DNA from: Panacagrimonas perspica
GTDB taxonomy: Bacteria; Pseudomonadota; Gammaproteobacteria; Nevskiales; Nevskiaceae
Assembly: GCF_004364935.1 (NCBI RefSeq)
Contig: NZ_SOBT01000009.1
Coordinates: forward strand, 624,898 to 688,897
Length of the DNA: 64,000 bases
Direction: 5' to 3'
Shown here: one piece after another, positions 17,406 through 25,371 of the stretch
How positions within the stretch are numbered: position 1 is the stretch's first letter
How the letters are laid out: each line of letters begins with the position of its first letter
The notes under the pieces: model-generated
Databases searched by the model: none
What the model saw: only the letters and a program-made list of their open reading frames with translations
Told to the model about the DNA's origin: nothing
Program-made: the position numbers and the translations under genes

Positions 17406-17423
17406 CCGCGCGCTTCAGAGGAC

Positions 17424-17624
17424 ATGACCGAGCCGGAGCTGCTCAGTCCGCGGGAGGGCCAGGCCATCGAGCTGCTCTCCCTCGGACATTCCAACAAGGA
17501 GATCGCCCAGCGGCTGTGCCTGAGCGAGAACACCGTGAAGTTCCATTTGAAGAACGCGTACCGGAAGCTGGTGATCCGGCGGCGGGTGCAGGCGGCGCGG
17601 GTGTGGAGGGCGCAGGTCGGGTAG
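17424..17624 (+). CDS. Stand-alone LuxR-type helix-turn-helix protein (66 residues)
   Basis: Nothing but a GerE/LuxR DNA-binding domain: LLSPREGQAIELLSLGHSNKEIAQRLCLSENTVKFHLKNAYRKL. It has its own ATG preceded by AGAGGAC and lies 18 bp after the Rieske gene, so it is probably cotranscribed. It could be a free DNA-binding protein like GerE, or the surviving C-terminus of a larger LuxR/MalT regulator. It is not a copy of the helix-turn-helix of the regulator at 11881 (about 40% similar by eye). Its TAG stop is formed by the following repeat element. Confidence 0.75.
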   Translation: MTEPELLSPREGQAIELLSLGHSNKEIAQRLCLSENTVKFHLKNAYRKLVIRRRVQAARVWRAQVG

Positions 17625-17688
17625 CCCGGGTGAAACCCGGGGTTTCTCTCGCTCATTGAACGGGCATCCCGGGTTGCACCCGGGCTAC
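17621..17688. repeat. REP-like inverted repeat element
   Basis: Left hairpin CCCGGGTGAAACCCGGG, right hairpin CCCGGGTTGCACCCGGG (loop variant). The left end GTAG supplies the stop codon of the small LuxR-type gene. Confidence 0.9.
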
Positions 17689-17742
17689 GCAGGCGGGTGA
17701 TGCGGCGGCGGGTGCGAACGGCAGGAGCGGGTCATCGCCCCC

Positions 17743-17809
17743 GTAGCCCGGACGAAGTCCGGGGCTGCGCTCCGTGTTCGAGGGGAATCCCGGACTTCGT
17801 CCGGGCTAC
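17743..17809. repeat. REP-like inverted repeat element at the edge of the vanB duplication
   Basis: Two CCCGGACGAAGTCCGGG hairpins in inverse orientation, ends GTAG/CTAC. From 17766 on it is identical to the start of the window. Confidence 0.9.
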
Positions 17810-18744
17810 GGGATCACAGTTCGAGTTCGAGCACCTTCGACTTCGCCCGCGACACGCAGATCATCATCTCCCTGTTCGACGCCTTCTCCGCGGCCGTCAG
17901 AACGCTGTCCCGATGATCGACTTCGCCCGCCAGCACCGTCGTCCGGCAGGTCGCACACAACCCTTCGCGACACGAATACGGAACCCCGGCGTCGTTGTCT
18001 TCGAGTACTTCCAAAATGCTGCGCCCCGCCGGCACCTCGTAGGACGTCCCGGAATTCTTCAGCACGACCGTGAACGGCTGATCGGCGCTCGCATCCACCG
18101 CCGCGGCGGTGAACCACTCGAAGTGGACGCGATCCTGCGGCCGGCTCGCCGTGGCCGCTTCGACCGCCTTCATCAGCGGTCCCGGCCCGCAGGTGTAGAC
18201 GTGCGCCGTGTCGGGAACGTCCTTCAACGACGCGACGGCATCGAACAGCCGGCCGTCCTGCTCATCGTCGAAATGAAACTGGACGCGCTCGGGTGCCATT
18301 GTCCGCAGATCCTCGTAAAACGCCGTCCGCTGTCGATTCCTAGCGCAATAGAACAGTCGCCACGGTTTATGGACCGCCTCACAGGCCCGGATCATCGCCA
18401 TGATCGGCGTGATGCCGATGCCGCCGGCAACGAACACGCATTCCTCGGCGGCCAGCTCCAGCGGAAAGTTGTTGCGCGGCGCGCTCACGTCGAGCTTCGA
18501 ACCCACGCGCAAGGTCTGATGCACGAAGCTCGACCCACCACGGCTGTCGCGGGCAAGGCCGACGCCGATGCAGTAGCGGTCGCGCTCGGCAGGGTTGTTA
18601 CAAAGCGAGTAGTGGCGAATCAGGCCATTGCCCAGGTAGATCTCGAGGTGCGCGCCCGCCGTGAACGCCGGCAACACCCCGCCCTCCGGCGACCGCAGCT
18701 CCAGCACCATCACGTCCCGCGCCTCGCAGCGCACGTCGGTCACC
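17766..18744. repeat. 979-bp near-identical duplication of window positions 1-979
   Basis: Position p here equals p-17765 in the first copy. Comparing the two, I find only two adjacent differences (939-940 AA against 18704-18705 GC). The identity covers half a repeat element and all of vanB except its first ten codons, then stops sharply. The left limit is unknown because the first copy begins at the window edge. Confidence 0.95.
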
Positions 18745-18776
18745 TTCAGGCTCAGCCGGTCGTTCGTCGCCGCCAT
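17814..18776 (-). CDS. vanB: VanB-type oxidoreductase (copy 2)
   Basis: Same enzyme as at 49-1008 apart from the first ten residues (here MAATNDRLSLK). Flavin domain, NAD domain and C-terminal [2Fe-2S] domain are intact (320 residues). The start at 18776 follows AAGGAGAACGCGAGCG, a good ribosome site that copy 1 lacks. It converges on the Rieske oxygenase gene and is its probable partner. The promoter region contains a LysR-type box and a 17-bp word that recur, with the same spacing, before the meta-cleavage operon, suggesting common control. Two hairpins (18813-18828 and 18832-18848) lie in its leader. Confidence 0.93.
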   Translation of the reverse strand: MAATNDRLSLKVTDVRCEARDVMVLELRSPEGGVLPAFTAGAHLEIYLGNGLIRHYSLCNNPAERDRYCIGVGLARDSRGGSSFVHQTLRVGSKLDVSAPRNNFPLELAAEECVFVAGGIGITPIMAMIRACEAVHKPWRLFYCARNRQRTAFYEDLRTMAPERVQFHFDDEQDGRLFDAVASLKDVPDTAHVYTCGPGPLMKAVEAATASRPQDRVHFEWFTAAAVDASADQPFTVVLKNSGTSYEVPAGRSILEVLEDNDAGVPYSCREGLCATCRTTVLAGEVDHRDSVLTAAEKASNREMMICVSRAKSKVLELEL

Positions 18777-18861
18777 CGCTCGCGTTCTCCTTGCTCCATT
18801 ACGCATCCGGAACCGGGACTTTTCCCGGCGTGTGCCGCCATGCGGCACGGTATCGGCAGGG

Positions 18862-18922
18862 CACCGCTTTCTCCAATACCTTTGCCGGGGACGTACGATG
18901 CCGGGACGGTATCCGTTCGGGG
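18862..18922 (-). promoter_or_regulatory. LysR-type operator and promoter for vanB copy 2
   Basis: Read on the minus strand: ATAC-N7-GCAT, nine bases, CCGGCAAAGGTATTGGA, then a possible -35 TTGGAG, 18 bases, and TACCGT. The layout and the 17-bp word match the region before the ferredoxin gene at 33138-33203. Start codon lies about 85 bp downstream of the -10. Confidence 0.6.
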
Positions 18923-19037
18923 GGAGCCCTACTCGGATGGGCAGGCGTAAACTGCCCCGGGTACCGATAGCGTGAAAGTCCGCCAAAAGCAGCGGACGCC
19001 CGGCGTCACCCATTCAATGCAGCGAGGAGGAGAACCG

Positions 19038-19505
19038 ATGTCCGCGTTGACGATGCAGAACATCGCCGGGAAGGTCGGCGAAGAGCTTGGCGTGACCGAC
19101 TGGACGACACTCGATCAACCCCGCATCCACAGCTTCGCCGACTGCACCGGCGACCGTCAGTGGATCCACACCGACGTGGAGCGCTCGCGCAAGGAGAGCC
19201 CGTTCGGTGGACCGGTGGCCCACGGCATGCTGACGCTCTCGCTGCTGCCGATGTGGCTGTTCGAGCTGCCCGCAGCCCCGGCGGACGCCGGCGCGATCCT
19301 GAACTACGGCTTCGACAAGGTGCGCTTCCTGACGCCGGTGAAGTCCGGCAGCCGCGTGCGCGCCCGCATCAAGCTGGTCGCCGCTGCACCCAAGGACAAG
19401 GGCCGCCTGCTGCTGACGCAGGAGTACACGGTCGAGATCGAGAACGAGTCCAAGCCGGCGCTGATCGCCGAGCTGCTCGTCATGCTGATGCCCAAGGCCG
19501 CGTAA
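19038..19505 (+). CDS. MaoC-like (R)-specific enoyl-CoA hydratase/dehydratase
   Basis: A 155-residue hot-dog-fold protein of the MaoC/NodN group. The hydratase signature is present: FADCTGDRQWIHTDVERSRK followed by SPFGGPVAHGMLTLSL, with the catalytic Asp and His five residues apart. Enzymes of this type hydrate trans-2-enoyl-CoA to (R)-3-hydroxyacyl-CoA. Lying 32 bp before phaC, it may act as a PhaJ, feeding beta-oxidation intermediates into polymer; this is inferred from context. GAGGAGGAG precedes the ATG. Confidence 0.85.
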   Translation: MSALTMQNIAGKVGEELGVTDWTTLDQPRIHSFADCTGDRQWIHTDVERSRKESPFGGPVAHGMLTLSLLPMWLFELPAAPADAGAILNYGFDKVRFLTPVKSGSRVRARIKLVAAAPKDKGRLLLTQEYTVEIENESKPALIAELLVMLMPKAA

Positions 19506-19537
19506 CGACGCGCCGGAAAGAATCCAGGAGAGAACCC

Positions 19538-21196
19538 ATGGCCAAGTCCAAGGCCCCGCCGAGACGGGCCCGCCTTCCGTCGCCGCCGTCGCGCTCCGAG
19601 CTGCTGCGCCTGGCGCTCGTCATCCTCGGCCGCCTGCGCGGCAACCCCGGTCTGCCGATCCGCCACATCGCGGCGTTCGCGAAGGAATTCCTGCGCATCC
19701 TGCGCGGCAAGTCCGCCGTTGCGCCCGCCGCCGGCGACAAGCGCTTCGCCGACGCCGCCTGGAGTTCGGGCCTGAGCGGCGCGCTGGTGCAGGTGTACCT
19801 CGCCGCGAGCCAGGAAGCCTACGCGCTGGTCAAGGAACTGGAACTCGAAGGCCGCGACGCCTCCGCCGCGCGTTTCCTGTCGACGATGCTGGTCGAGGCA
19901 CTGGCGCCGAGCAACAACCCGCTGACGAATCCGGTCGTGCTCAAGCACGTGCGCGAGACGCGCGGCAAGAGCCTGATCCGCGGCTTCCAGCATTTCCTGT
20001 CGGATCGTCTGGACAACGCCGGCATGATCTCGATGGTGGATCGCACCGCGTTCGAAGTGGGCCGCAACGTCGCGGCGACGCCCGGCGACGTGGTGTTCCG
20101 CAACGAGGTGCTCGAACTGCTGCAGTACAAGCCGCAGAGCGCGGAGGTCTTCGAGATCCCGCTGATGATCGTGCCGCCGCAGATCAACAAGTACTACGTG
20201 CTCGATCTGTCGCCCGGCAACAGCTTCGTGAACTACGCCGTGAAGCAGGGCTTCCAGGTGTTCATGGTGAGCTGGCGCAATCCGGGACCGGAGCTGGCGC
20301 ACCTGTCGCTCGATCACTACCTGCGCGCGCTGCAGGAAGCGCACGAGGCGGCGATGGAAATCACCGGCGCCAAGAAGGTCAGCTTCAAGGGCCTGTGCGC
20401 CGGCGGCCTGACCTCGGCGGTCGCGCTGGGCCGCTACGCCGACCAGGGCAAGCTCGACACCGTCAACACGCTCACGCTCAACGTCACCCTGCTCGACATC
20501 TCCGGCATGGAGAAGACGAACATGGGCTACTTCCTGACGCCGGACGGCCTGGCCAAGTCGCGCAAGCGCTCGGAGAAGGAAGGCGTGCTGTACGGGTACG
20601 AGATGGCCAAGATGTTCGCGTGGCTGCGGCCCAATGACCTGGTGTGGAACTACTGGGTCAACAACTACCTGATGGGCCAGAAGCCGGCCGCGTTCGACGT
20701 GCTGTACTGGAACAGCGACAGCACGCGACTGCCGGCCGCGCTGCATCACGACTTCTGCGACATGGTGGCCAAGAACGAGCTCGGCAACGGCGAGACCTAC
20801 CAGTTGCCGGATGCGACGGTGGACCTGAGCAAGGTCGACATCGAGAGCTTCGTCGTCGCCGGTCGCACGGATCACATCACGCCCTGGGACGCCTGCTACA
20901 AGTCGGTGAACCTTCTCGGCGGCCCGTCGCAGTTCGTGCTCGTCAATAGCGGCCACATCCAGACGCTCGTGTGCCCGCCGGGCAAGGGCAAGGCCTCGTA
21001 CCAGACCGCGGACGTGCTGCCCGAGGATCCGCACGAATGGCTCGCCGCCTCCAAGGCCACCACCGGCAGCTGGTGGGAGCTGTGGATCAAGTGGGCCTCG
21101 GAACGCCACGGCAAGAAGAAGCCGGCGCCCAAGACGCCGGGCAGCGAGAGATATCCGTCGATCGGCGCCGCGCCGGGCGATTACGTGCGGGCTTGA
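19538..21196 (+). CDS. phaC: Polyhydroxyalkanoate synthase
   Basis: A 552-residue PHA synthase that polymerises (R)-3-hydroxyacyl-CoA at the granule surface. PhaC N-terminal domain, then alpha/beta-hydrolase core with the lipase-box-like GLCAGG (nucleophile Cys287), the Asp in VAGRTDHITPW and the His in NSGHIQTLV. Length and features fit class I/II enzymes; the phaC-phaZ order is like the medium-chain-length cluster of pseudomonads, but chain length cannot be decided from sequence alone. CAGGAG lies 9 bp before the ATG. Confidence 0.93.
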   Translation: MAKSKAPPRRARLPSPPSRSELLRLALVILGRLRGNPGLPIRHIAAFAKEFLRILRGKSAVAPAAGDKRFADAAWSSGLSGALVQVYLAASQEAYALVKELELEGRDASAARFLSTMLVEALAPSNNPLTNPVVLKHVRETRGKSLIRGFQHFLSDRLDNAGMISMVDRTAFEVGRNVAATPGDVVFRNEVLELLQYKPQSAEVFEIPLMIVPPQINKYYVLDLSPGNSFVNYAVKQGFQVFMVSWRNPGPELAHLSLDHYLRALQEAHEAAMEITGAKKVSFKGLCAGGLTSAVALGRYADQGKLDTVNTLTLNVTLLDISGMEKTNMGYFLTPDGLAKSRKRSEKEGVLYGYEMAKMFAWLRPNDLVWNYWVNNYLMGQKPAAFDVLYWNSDSTRLPAALHHDFCDMVAKNELGNGETYQLPDATVDLSKVDIESFVVAGRTDHITPWDACYKSVNLLGGPSQFVLVNSGHIQTLVCPPGKGKASYQTADVLPEDPHEWLAASKATTGSWWELWIKWASERHGKKKPAPKTPGSERYPSIGAAPGDYVRA

Positions 21197-21263
21197 GACC
21201 ATGCCTGGCCTCCAGATCCGCTCGACACCACCGCCCCGGAAGCGTGAATCTTGAAACAGGATT

Positions 21264-21341
21264 TTCAACGCAGAACCGCAAAGGACACAGAGGTTCGATC
21301 GAATCGCTTTTCCTTTGCGCTCTTTGCGTCTCCGCGTTGAA
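21264..21341. repeat. CGCAAAGG-family long inverted repeat, copy 1
   Basis: TTCAACGCAGA...CGCAAAGGACAC on the left pairs with CTTTGCG...CTCCGCGTTGAA on the right. It sits between phaC and phaZ and could form a long mRNA hairpin. Confidence 0.8.
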
Positions 21342-21377
21342 TTGCTTCTCTAGCTCCCGCCAGATCCCGCCCCTGCC

Positions 21378-22289
21378 TTGAACGCTCCCGATCCCCTGCA
21401 TCCGCCCCCGCGCTCGTTGCTGCTCAAGGAAGTGCGCGTCGGCAGCATGACCCTGCGCGTGGCGCACTGGCCCGGCAAATCGACGCCGGCGCCGATCCTG
21501 CTGTTCAACGGCATCGGCGGAAACTTCGAGCTGCTGACGCCCTTCGTCGCCGCACTCGGCGACGTCGAGGTGATCAGCTTCGACATGCCCGGCATCGGCG
21601 GCTCGACGTTGCCGCCGTATCCGTATCGCATGAGCACCGTGGCGCGCCTGGCCGTGCACGTGCTCAAGAAGATGGGACACGAGCGCGCCGACGTGATCGG
21701 TGTCTCCTGGGGCGGCGCGCTGGCGCAGCAGTTCGCGCACACCGCGCCCAGCCGCTGCCGTCGCCTGGTGCTGTGCGCGACGATGGCCGGCTCGCCGCTG
21801 GCCTGGCCCGCGTCGCCGTCGGTGTTCTGGAAACTGCTGAGCCCGCAGCGCTATCTCAAACCCGGCTACATGGAACGCGAGGCCGGACGCCTCTACGGCG
21901 GACGCTTCCGCTGGGACAAGGCGCTGACGCGCGACTACGCCTCGCGCATCCGCAAGCCGAGCCGCGCGGGCTACCTGCTGCAGCTCAACGCGATCACCGG
22001 ATGGACCAGCGCACTGTGGGTCTGGCGGCTGCGCCAGCCGACGCTGGTGCTGGCCGGCGCCGATGATCCGATCTGCCCGCCGCTCAACGGCCACATCCTG
22101 GCCAAGCTGATTCCGAATTCGCGGCTCGAAGTGCTGGACGAAGGGCATCTGTTCGTCATCGCACAGCCGCAGATCACCGCCGACCTCGTCCGCGATTTCC
22201 TCGAAGGCGAGAACGCGGTGCAGACCAAGTCCGAGCATCGCAGGCCGTGGAGCGCGGCGATGCATGCGGATGAATCTGGTTCCGCCTAG
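21378..22289 (+). CDS. phaZ: Intracellular PHA depolymerase
   Basis: An alpha/beta hydrolase of 303 residues resembling the medium-chain-length PHA depolymerase of pseudomonads. It shows the oxyanion segment LLFNGIGGN, the strand SFDMPGIGGS, the lipase box GVSWGG with Ser about 110, the Asp in LAGADDPICP and His in DEGHLF. It would release hydroxy-acid monomers from stored polymer. The only start that keeps the conserved N-terminus is a TTG at 21378 without a clear Shine-Dalgarno, so the exact start is uncertain. It follows phaC after a repeat-containing gap. Confidence 0.88.
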   Translation: MNAPDPLHPPPRSLLLKEVRVGSMTLRVAHWPGKSTPAPILLFNGIGGNFELLTPFVAALGDVEVISFDMPGIGGSTLPPYPYRMSTVARLAVHVLKKMGHERADVIGVSWGGALAQQFAHTAPSRCRRLVLCATMAGSPLAWPASPSVFWKLLSPQRYLKPGYMEREAGRLYGGRFRWDKALTRDYASRIRKPSRAGYLLQLNAITGWTSALWVWRLRQPTLVLAGADDPICPPLNGHILAKLIPNSRLEVLDEGHLFVIAQPQITADLVRDFLEGENAVQTKSEHRRPWSAAMHADESGSA

Positions 22290-22299
22290 ATGGGTTTTC

Positions 22300-22392
22300 A
22301 CCGCAGAGGCGCAAAGGTAAAAGAAAGGGCGCAAAGATTTTCTTGCGAGGCTTTTCTCTGCGCCCTTTCTTTTACCTTTGCGCCTTTGCGGT
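22300..22392. repeat. CGCAAAGG-family long inverted repeat, copy 2
   Basis: Arms 22300-22336 and 22356-22392 are 37 nt each and pair with only two mismatches around a 19-nt loop (arm contains GGCGCAAAGGTAAAAGAAAG). It lies between phaZ and the next hydrolase gene. Confidence 0.92.
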
Positions 22393-22423
22393 ATTCCTTT
22401 ATTTCCATGTCCCAAGGTCGTCG

Positions 22424-23560
22424 ATGAGCCCTACCCCCGTGGTCGAACGCACCAATTTCCAGAAAGCCCTGCTCGCCATACCCGCCTACTGGCCGGTGGA
22501 GTGGGCGCGCCAGATCCGCAAGCGCGGCACGAACCTGCCCAAGGACTGGGTCAGTTATGTGCGGGCCGCCCGCTCGATCACGTTCCCGGACTATCCGGAT
22601 TGGGTGACGCCGAACACGCTGGCGTTCGAGTCGCAGACGATGCTGCTGCGCGACTTCTCCGACGCCGATGCGCCGGCCGATGCCATCCCGGTGATCATCG
22701 ATGCGCCGTACGCCGGCCATCCGTCGACGATCGCCGATTACGCCGACGGCCAGAGCCTGGTGCAGACCTTGAAGGCGGGCGGCTGCAAGCGCGTGTACGT
22801 CACCGACTGGAAGAGCGCGACGCACGAGATGCGCAACTTCGGCATCGACAAATATCTGTCCGACCTCAACGACGCCATCGATGCCGTCGGCGGCCGCGCG
22901 CATCTCGTCGGCCTGTGCCAGGGCGGCTGGCTGTCGGCGATGCACGCCGCGCGCTTCCCCGGCAAGGCGGTGTCACTGGTGCTCGCCGGTGCGCCGATCG
23001 ACACGCACGCGGGTCATGGCCCGGTGACGAAGATGGCGCAGCGCACGCCGTTCAACTTCTATCGCTCGCTGGTCGCGATGGGCGGCGGACGCATGCGTGG
23101 CCGCTTCATGCTGCAGGGCTGGAAGAACATGCACCCGGACGAGCATTACTGGGGCAAGTACATCGACCTGTTCGACAACATCACCAACCCGCAGTACGTG
23201 GAACGCGCGCGACATTTCTCGCGCTGGTACGAGCACGTCGTCGACCTGCCGGGCCGCATGTACCTGGAAGCGGTGAAGCACCTGTTCAAGCTCAACCGCC
23301 TGGCGCGTGGCGAGTTCGTGGCGCTCGGCGAGCGCATCTCGCTGAAGACCATCACCGTGCCGGTGTATCTGCTCGCGGGTTCGGACGACGACATCACGAC
23401 TCCGGAGCAGGTGTTCAACGCCGAGAATCTCGTGGGCACGCCCAAGTCGCAGATCCGCAAGGAGCTGGCACCGGGCGGGCACATCGGCCTGTTCATGGGC
23501 GCCAAAACGCTCAAGCAGCAGTGGGCGCGGATCAGCGAGTGGATCGTGAAGCAGGGCTGA
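22424..23560 (+). CDS. PhaC/PhaZ-like alpha/beta hydrolase with a Cys nucleophile
   Basis: A 378-residue protein related to PHA synthases and to intracellular polyhydroxybutyrate depolymerases. Seen: VIIDAPYAGHPSTIADY, VYVTDWKSA, the nucleophile elbow GLCQGGW, the Asp in LLAGSDDDIT and the His in PGGHIGLFMG. The Cys in the elbow is shared by synthases and by PhaZa-type depolymerases, so polymerising or degrading activity cannot be told. ATG at 22424 has a weak AAGG upstream. Last gene of the PHA cluster, about 130 bp after phaZ. Confidence 0.8.
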   Translation: MSPTPVVERTNFQKALLAIPAYWPVEWARQIRKRGTNLPKDWVSYVRAARSITFPDYPDWVTPNTLAFESQTMLLRDFSDADAPADAIPVIIDAPYAGHPSTIADYADGQSLVQTLKAGGCKRVYVTDWKSATHEMRNFGIDKYLSDLNDAIDAVGGRAHLVGLCQGGWLSAMHAARFPGKAVSLVLAGAPIDTHAGHGPVTKMAQRTPFNFYRSLVAMGGGRMRGRFMLQGWKNMHPDEHYWGKYIDLFDNITNPQYVERARHFSRWYEHVVDLPGRMYLEAVKHLFKLNRLARGEFVALGERISLKTITVPVYLLAGSDDDITTPEQVFNAENLVGTPKSQIRKELAPGGHIGLFMGAKTLKQQWARISEWIVKQG

Positions 23561-23620
23561 GCCCTGCTTCACCACCGTAGGCGTGGGTATCCGTCAGGAT
23601 GACGATCCTGAATCCTTGAA

Positions 23621-23687
23621 GTAGCCCGGGTGAAACCCGGGGTTGCGCTCGATATTCGAGGGGGATCCCGGGTTTCACCCGGGCTAC
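23621..23687. repeat. REP-like inverted repeat element
   Basis: Hairpins CCCGGGTGAAACCCGGG and its inverse, ends GTAG/CTAC. The right end supplies the TAG stop of the permease gene on the minus strand. Confidence 0.92.
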
Positions 23688-24445
23688 GACAGTCTCCGAA
23701 CAATCGCCGTGCCGATCATCAACGCCGCCAGCACACACACGATCAGCGGCCCTGCCGGCACATCCAGCGGCACCGAAAGCCACAGGCCCAGCGCGTAACC
23801 CGCAGCGCCCAGGCCGTAGCCCACGCAGAGCCCGCGTCGCTCGTCGAGCCCCGACGTCGCGATCGCCGGAAGGATCAGGCTCGCGAACACCAGGTACACG
23901 CCGACGAGCTGCACCGATGCCATCACCGTGAGCGCGAACAGGAAGTAGAACGCCTTCGGCCGCGTCCGCGCGAACACGAACCACAGGCCGAGCACGCCGG
24001 CATACAGCACCGCCACCGGCCACAGCTGCGCCGTGCCGACCCACAGGATCTGCCCGGCCAGCAGCTCCTGCATGTGCTCCGCGCCGTGCGGGTTGCGCGC
24101 CAGCAACAGCAGGGCCGCACTGGCCGACACCACGTACAGGCTGCCGATCAGCGCTTCCTGCAGCTTGCGGAAGCGACCCTCGGTCCACGTCAGCAACGAC
24201 GCGGCGACGAGCGCCGCGACACCCGCTGCCAACTGCGTGAGCCAGCCGTCGACGTGATCCACTTCGATCAGCCCCACCGCGATCACGCCCAGCGCCGCGA
24301 CCTGCGCGATCGTCAGGTCGATGAAGATGATGCCGCGCTCCAGCACGCGGCGACCCAGCAGCACATGCGTGGCCACGACCAGCAGGCCCGCGACCAGCGG
24401 CGCACCGAGCAGCGACAGATCGAATCCCCAGGTCCCGGCGCTCAC
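23684..24445 (-). CDS. Zinc/manganese-type ABC transporter permease (ABC-3 family)
   Basis: A 253-residue membrane protein with about eight hydrophobic segments, of the ZnuB/MntB family (LLVVATHVLLGRRVLERGIIF near the start, GSLYVVSASAALLLL in the middle, LVFASLILPAIAT near the end). The GTG start overlaps the stop of the binding-protein gene (GTGA). It would form the channel of a divalent-metal importer, but no gene for an ATP-binding subunit is found next to it or anywhere in this cluster. The stop codon is contributed by the repeat. Confidence 0.85.
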   Translation of the reverse strand: MSAGTWGFDLSLLGAPLVAGLLVVATHVLLGRRVLERGIIFIDLTIAQVAALGVIAVGLIEVDHVDGWLTQLAAGVAALVAASLLTWTEGRFRKLQEALIGSLYVVSASAALLLLARNPHGAEHMQELLAGQILWVGTAQLWPVAVLYAGVLGLWFVFARTRPKAFYFLFALTVMASVQLVGVYLVFASLILPAIATSGLDERRGLCVGYGLGAAGYALGLWLSVPLDVPAGPLIVCVLAALMIGTAIVRRLS

Positions 24446-25359
24446 GAAGACTTGCCCGCGAGCGCATCGAGCAGGCGCGTGATCGTGACGTCGAACAGGC
24501 CGGTCAGCTCGTCGGTGCCGTCCGCACCGCCGGGCGAGAACGGCAACTGCGCCGACGCGATGCCCGCGCGCCCGGTCATCCACTCCACCGGCCGGCGATC
24601 CTGGTACGCGGCGTAGACGACCATCTTCGCGGGCTGCGTCTTCAGCGTGTCGAGCACCTCCTGCAGGTGCGCGCCGCTGGGCGGAATGCCGGGCTTGGAT
24701 TCGAGCGCGGCGACTTCGCGGATGCCGAGCCAAGCGTACAGATAAGCCCAGGACTTGTGCGCGCTGACGACGGCCACGCCGCGCAGCGGCGCCGCGCGTG
24801 TCTCCCAACCCTGCACCGCCGTCGCCCAGGATTTCGCAAAGGCGTCGTAGCGTGCGCGGTAGCCATCGGCATGCGCGGCATCGACCTCCACAAGCTTGTC
24901 CGTCAGGGCACGCGCCACCTTCGCGATGTTGCGCGGATCGGTCTGGATGTGCGGATTGCCCTGCGGATGCACGTCGCCATCGGAGCGATCGAGCCGCGTC
25001 GGCACTTCGAGCATCTGCACCGATCGGCTTGCTTCGAAGTAGCCGGGCGCACCCGGCGCGACCTTCGGGTTGTTGCCCTTCTCCGCCAGCGCCGGCAGCC
25101 AGCCGATCTCGAGTTCCGCGCCGGTGCAGACCGCGAGATCCGCCTGCCGCCACTGCGCGATCAGACTGGGCTTGGGCTGGATCTGGTGCACGTCCTGCAG
25201 CGCCGATGTGGCGACGTACACGCCGACGTCGTCGCCACCCAGCGTCTTCGCCAGCGCGCCCCACTCGGGTTCACAGGCGAACACACGAAGCGCTGCGCTG
25301 GCCGGAACGGATGTCAGCGCGGCGGCGCCGAGCAGAAGCGTTGCAATGAGTTTCTTCAT
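24442..25359 (-). CDS. Periplasmic metal-binding protein (ZnuA-like)
   Basis: Substrate-binding protein of the cluster 9 (Zn/Mn) family, 305 residues. A signal peptide (MKKLIATLLLGAAALTSVPASA) precedes the mature part. Family metal ligands appear as the His in LQDVHQIQPKP, the His in DVHPQGNPHIQTDP, the His in VVSAHKSWAYL and an acidic residue near the end. Zinc is the likely metal. It lacks the long His-rich loop of many ZnuA proteins. Genes follow in the order small His/Cys protein, outer-membrane protein, binding protein, permease. Confidence 0.87.
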   Translation of the reverse strand: MKKLIATLLLGAAALTSVPASAALRVFACEPEWGALAKTLGGDDVGVYVATSALQDVHQIQPKPSLIAQWRQADLAVCTGAELEIGWLPALAEKGNNPKVAPGAPGYFEASRSVQMLEVPTRLDRSDGDVHPQGNPHIQTDPRNIAKVARALTDKLVEVDAAHADGYRARYDAFAKSWATAVQGWETRAAPLRGVAVVSAHKSWAYLYAWLGIREVAALESKPGIPPSGAHLQEVLDTLKTQPAKMVVYAAYQDRRPVEWMTGRAGIASAQLPFSPGGADGTDELTGLFDVTITRLLDALAGKSS

Positions 25360-25371
25360 GGGAACGAACTC

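Noticed and set aside
17766-18744. The vanB duplication as the terminal repeat of a composite transposon
   Set aside because: The copies are in direct orientation and contain a metabolic gene, with no transposase or target-site duplication visible. Conversion or duplication explains it more simply.
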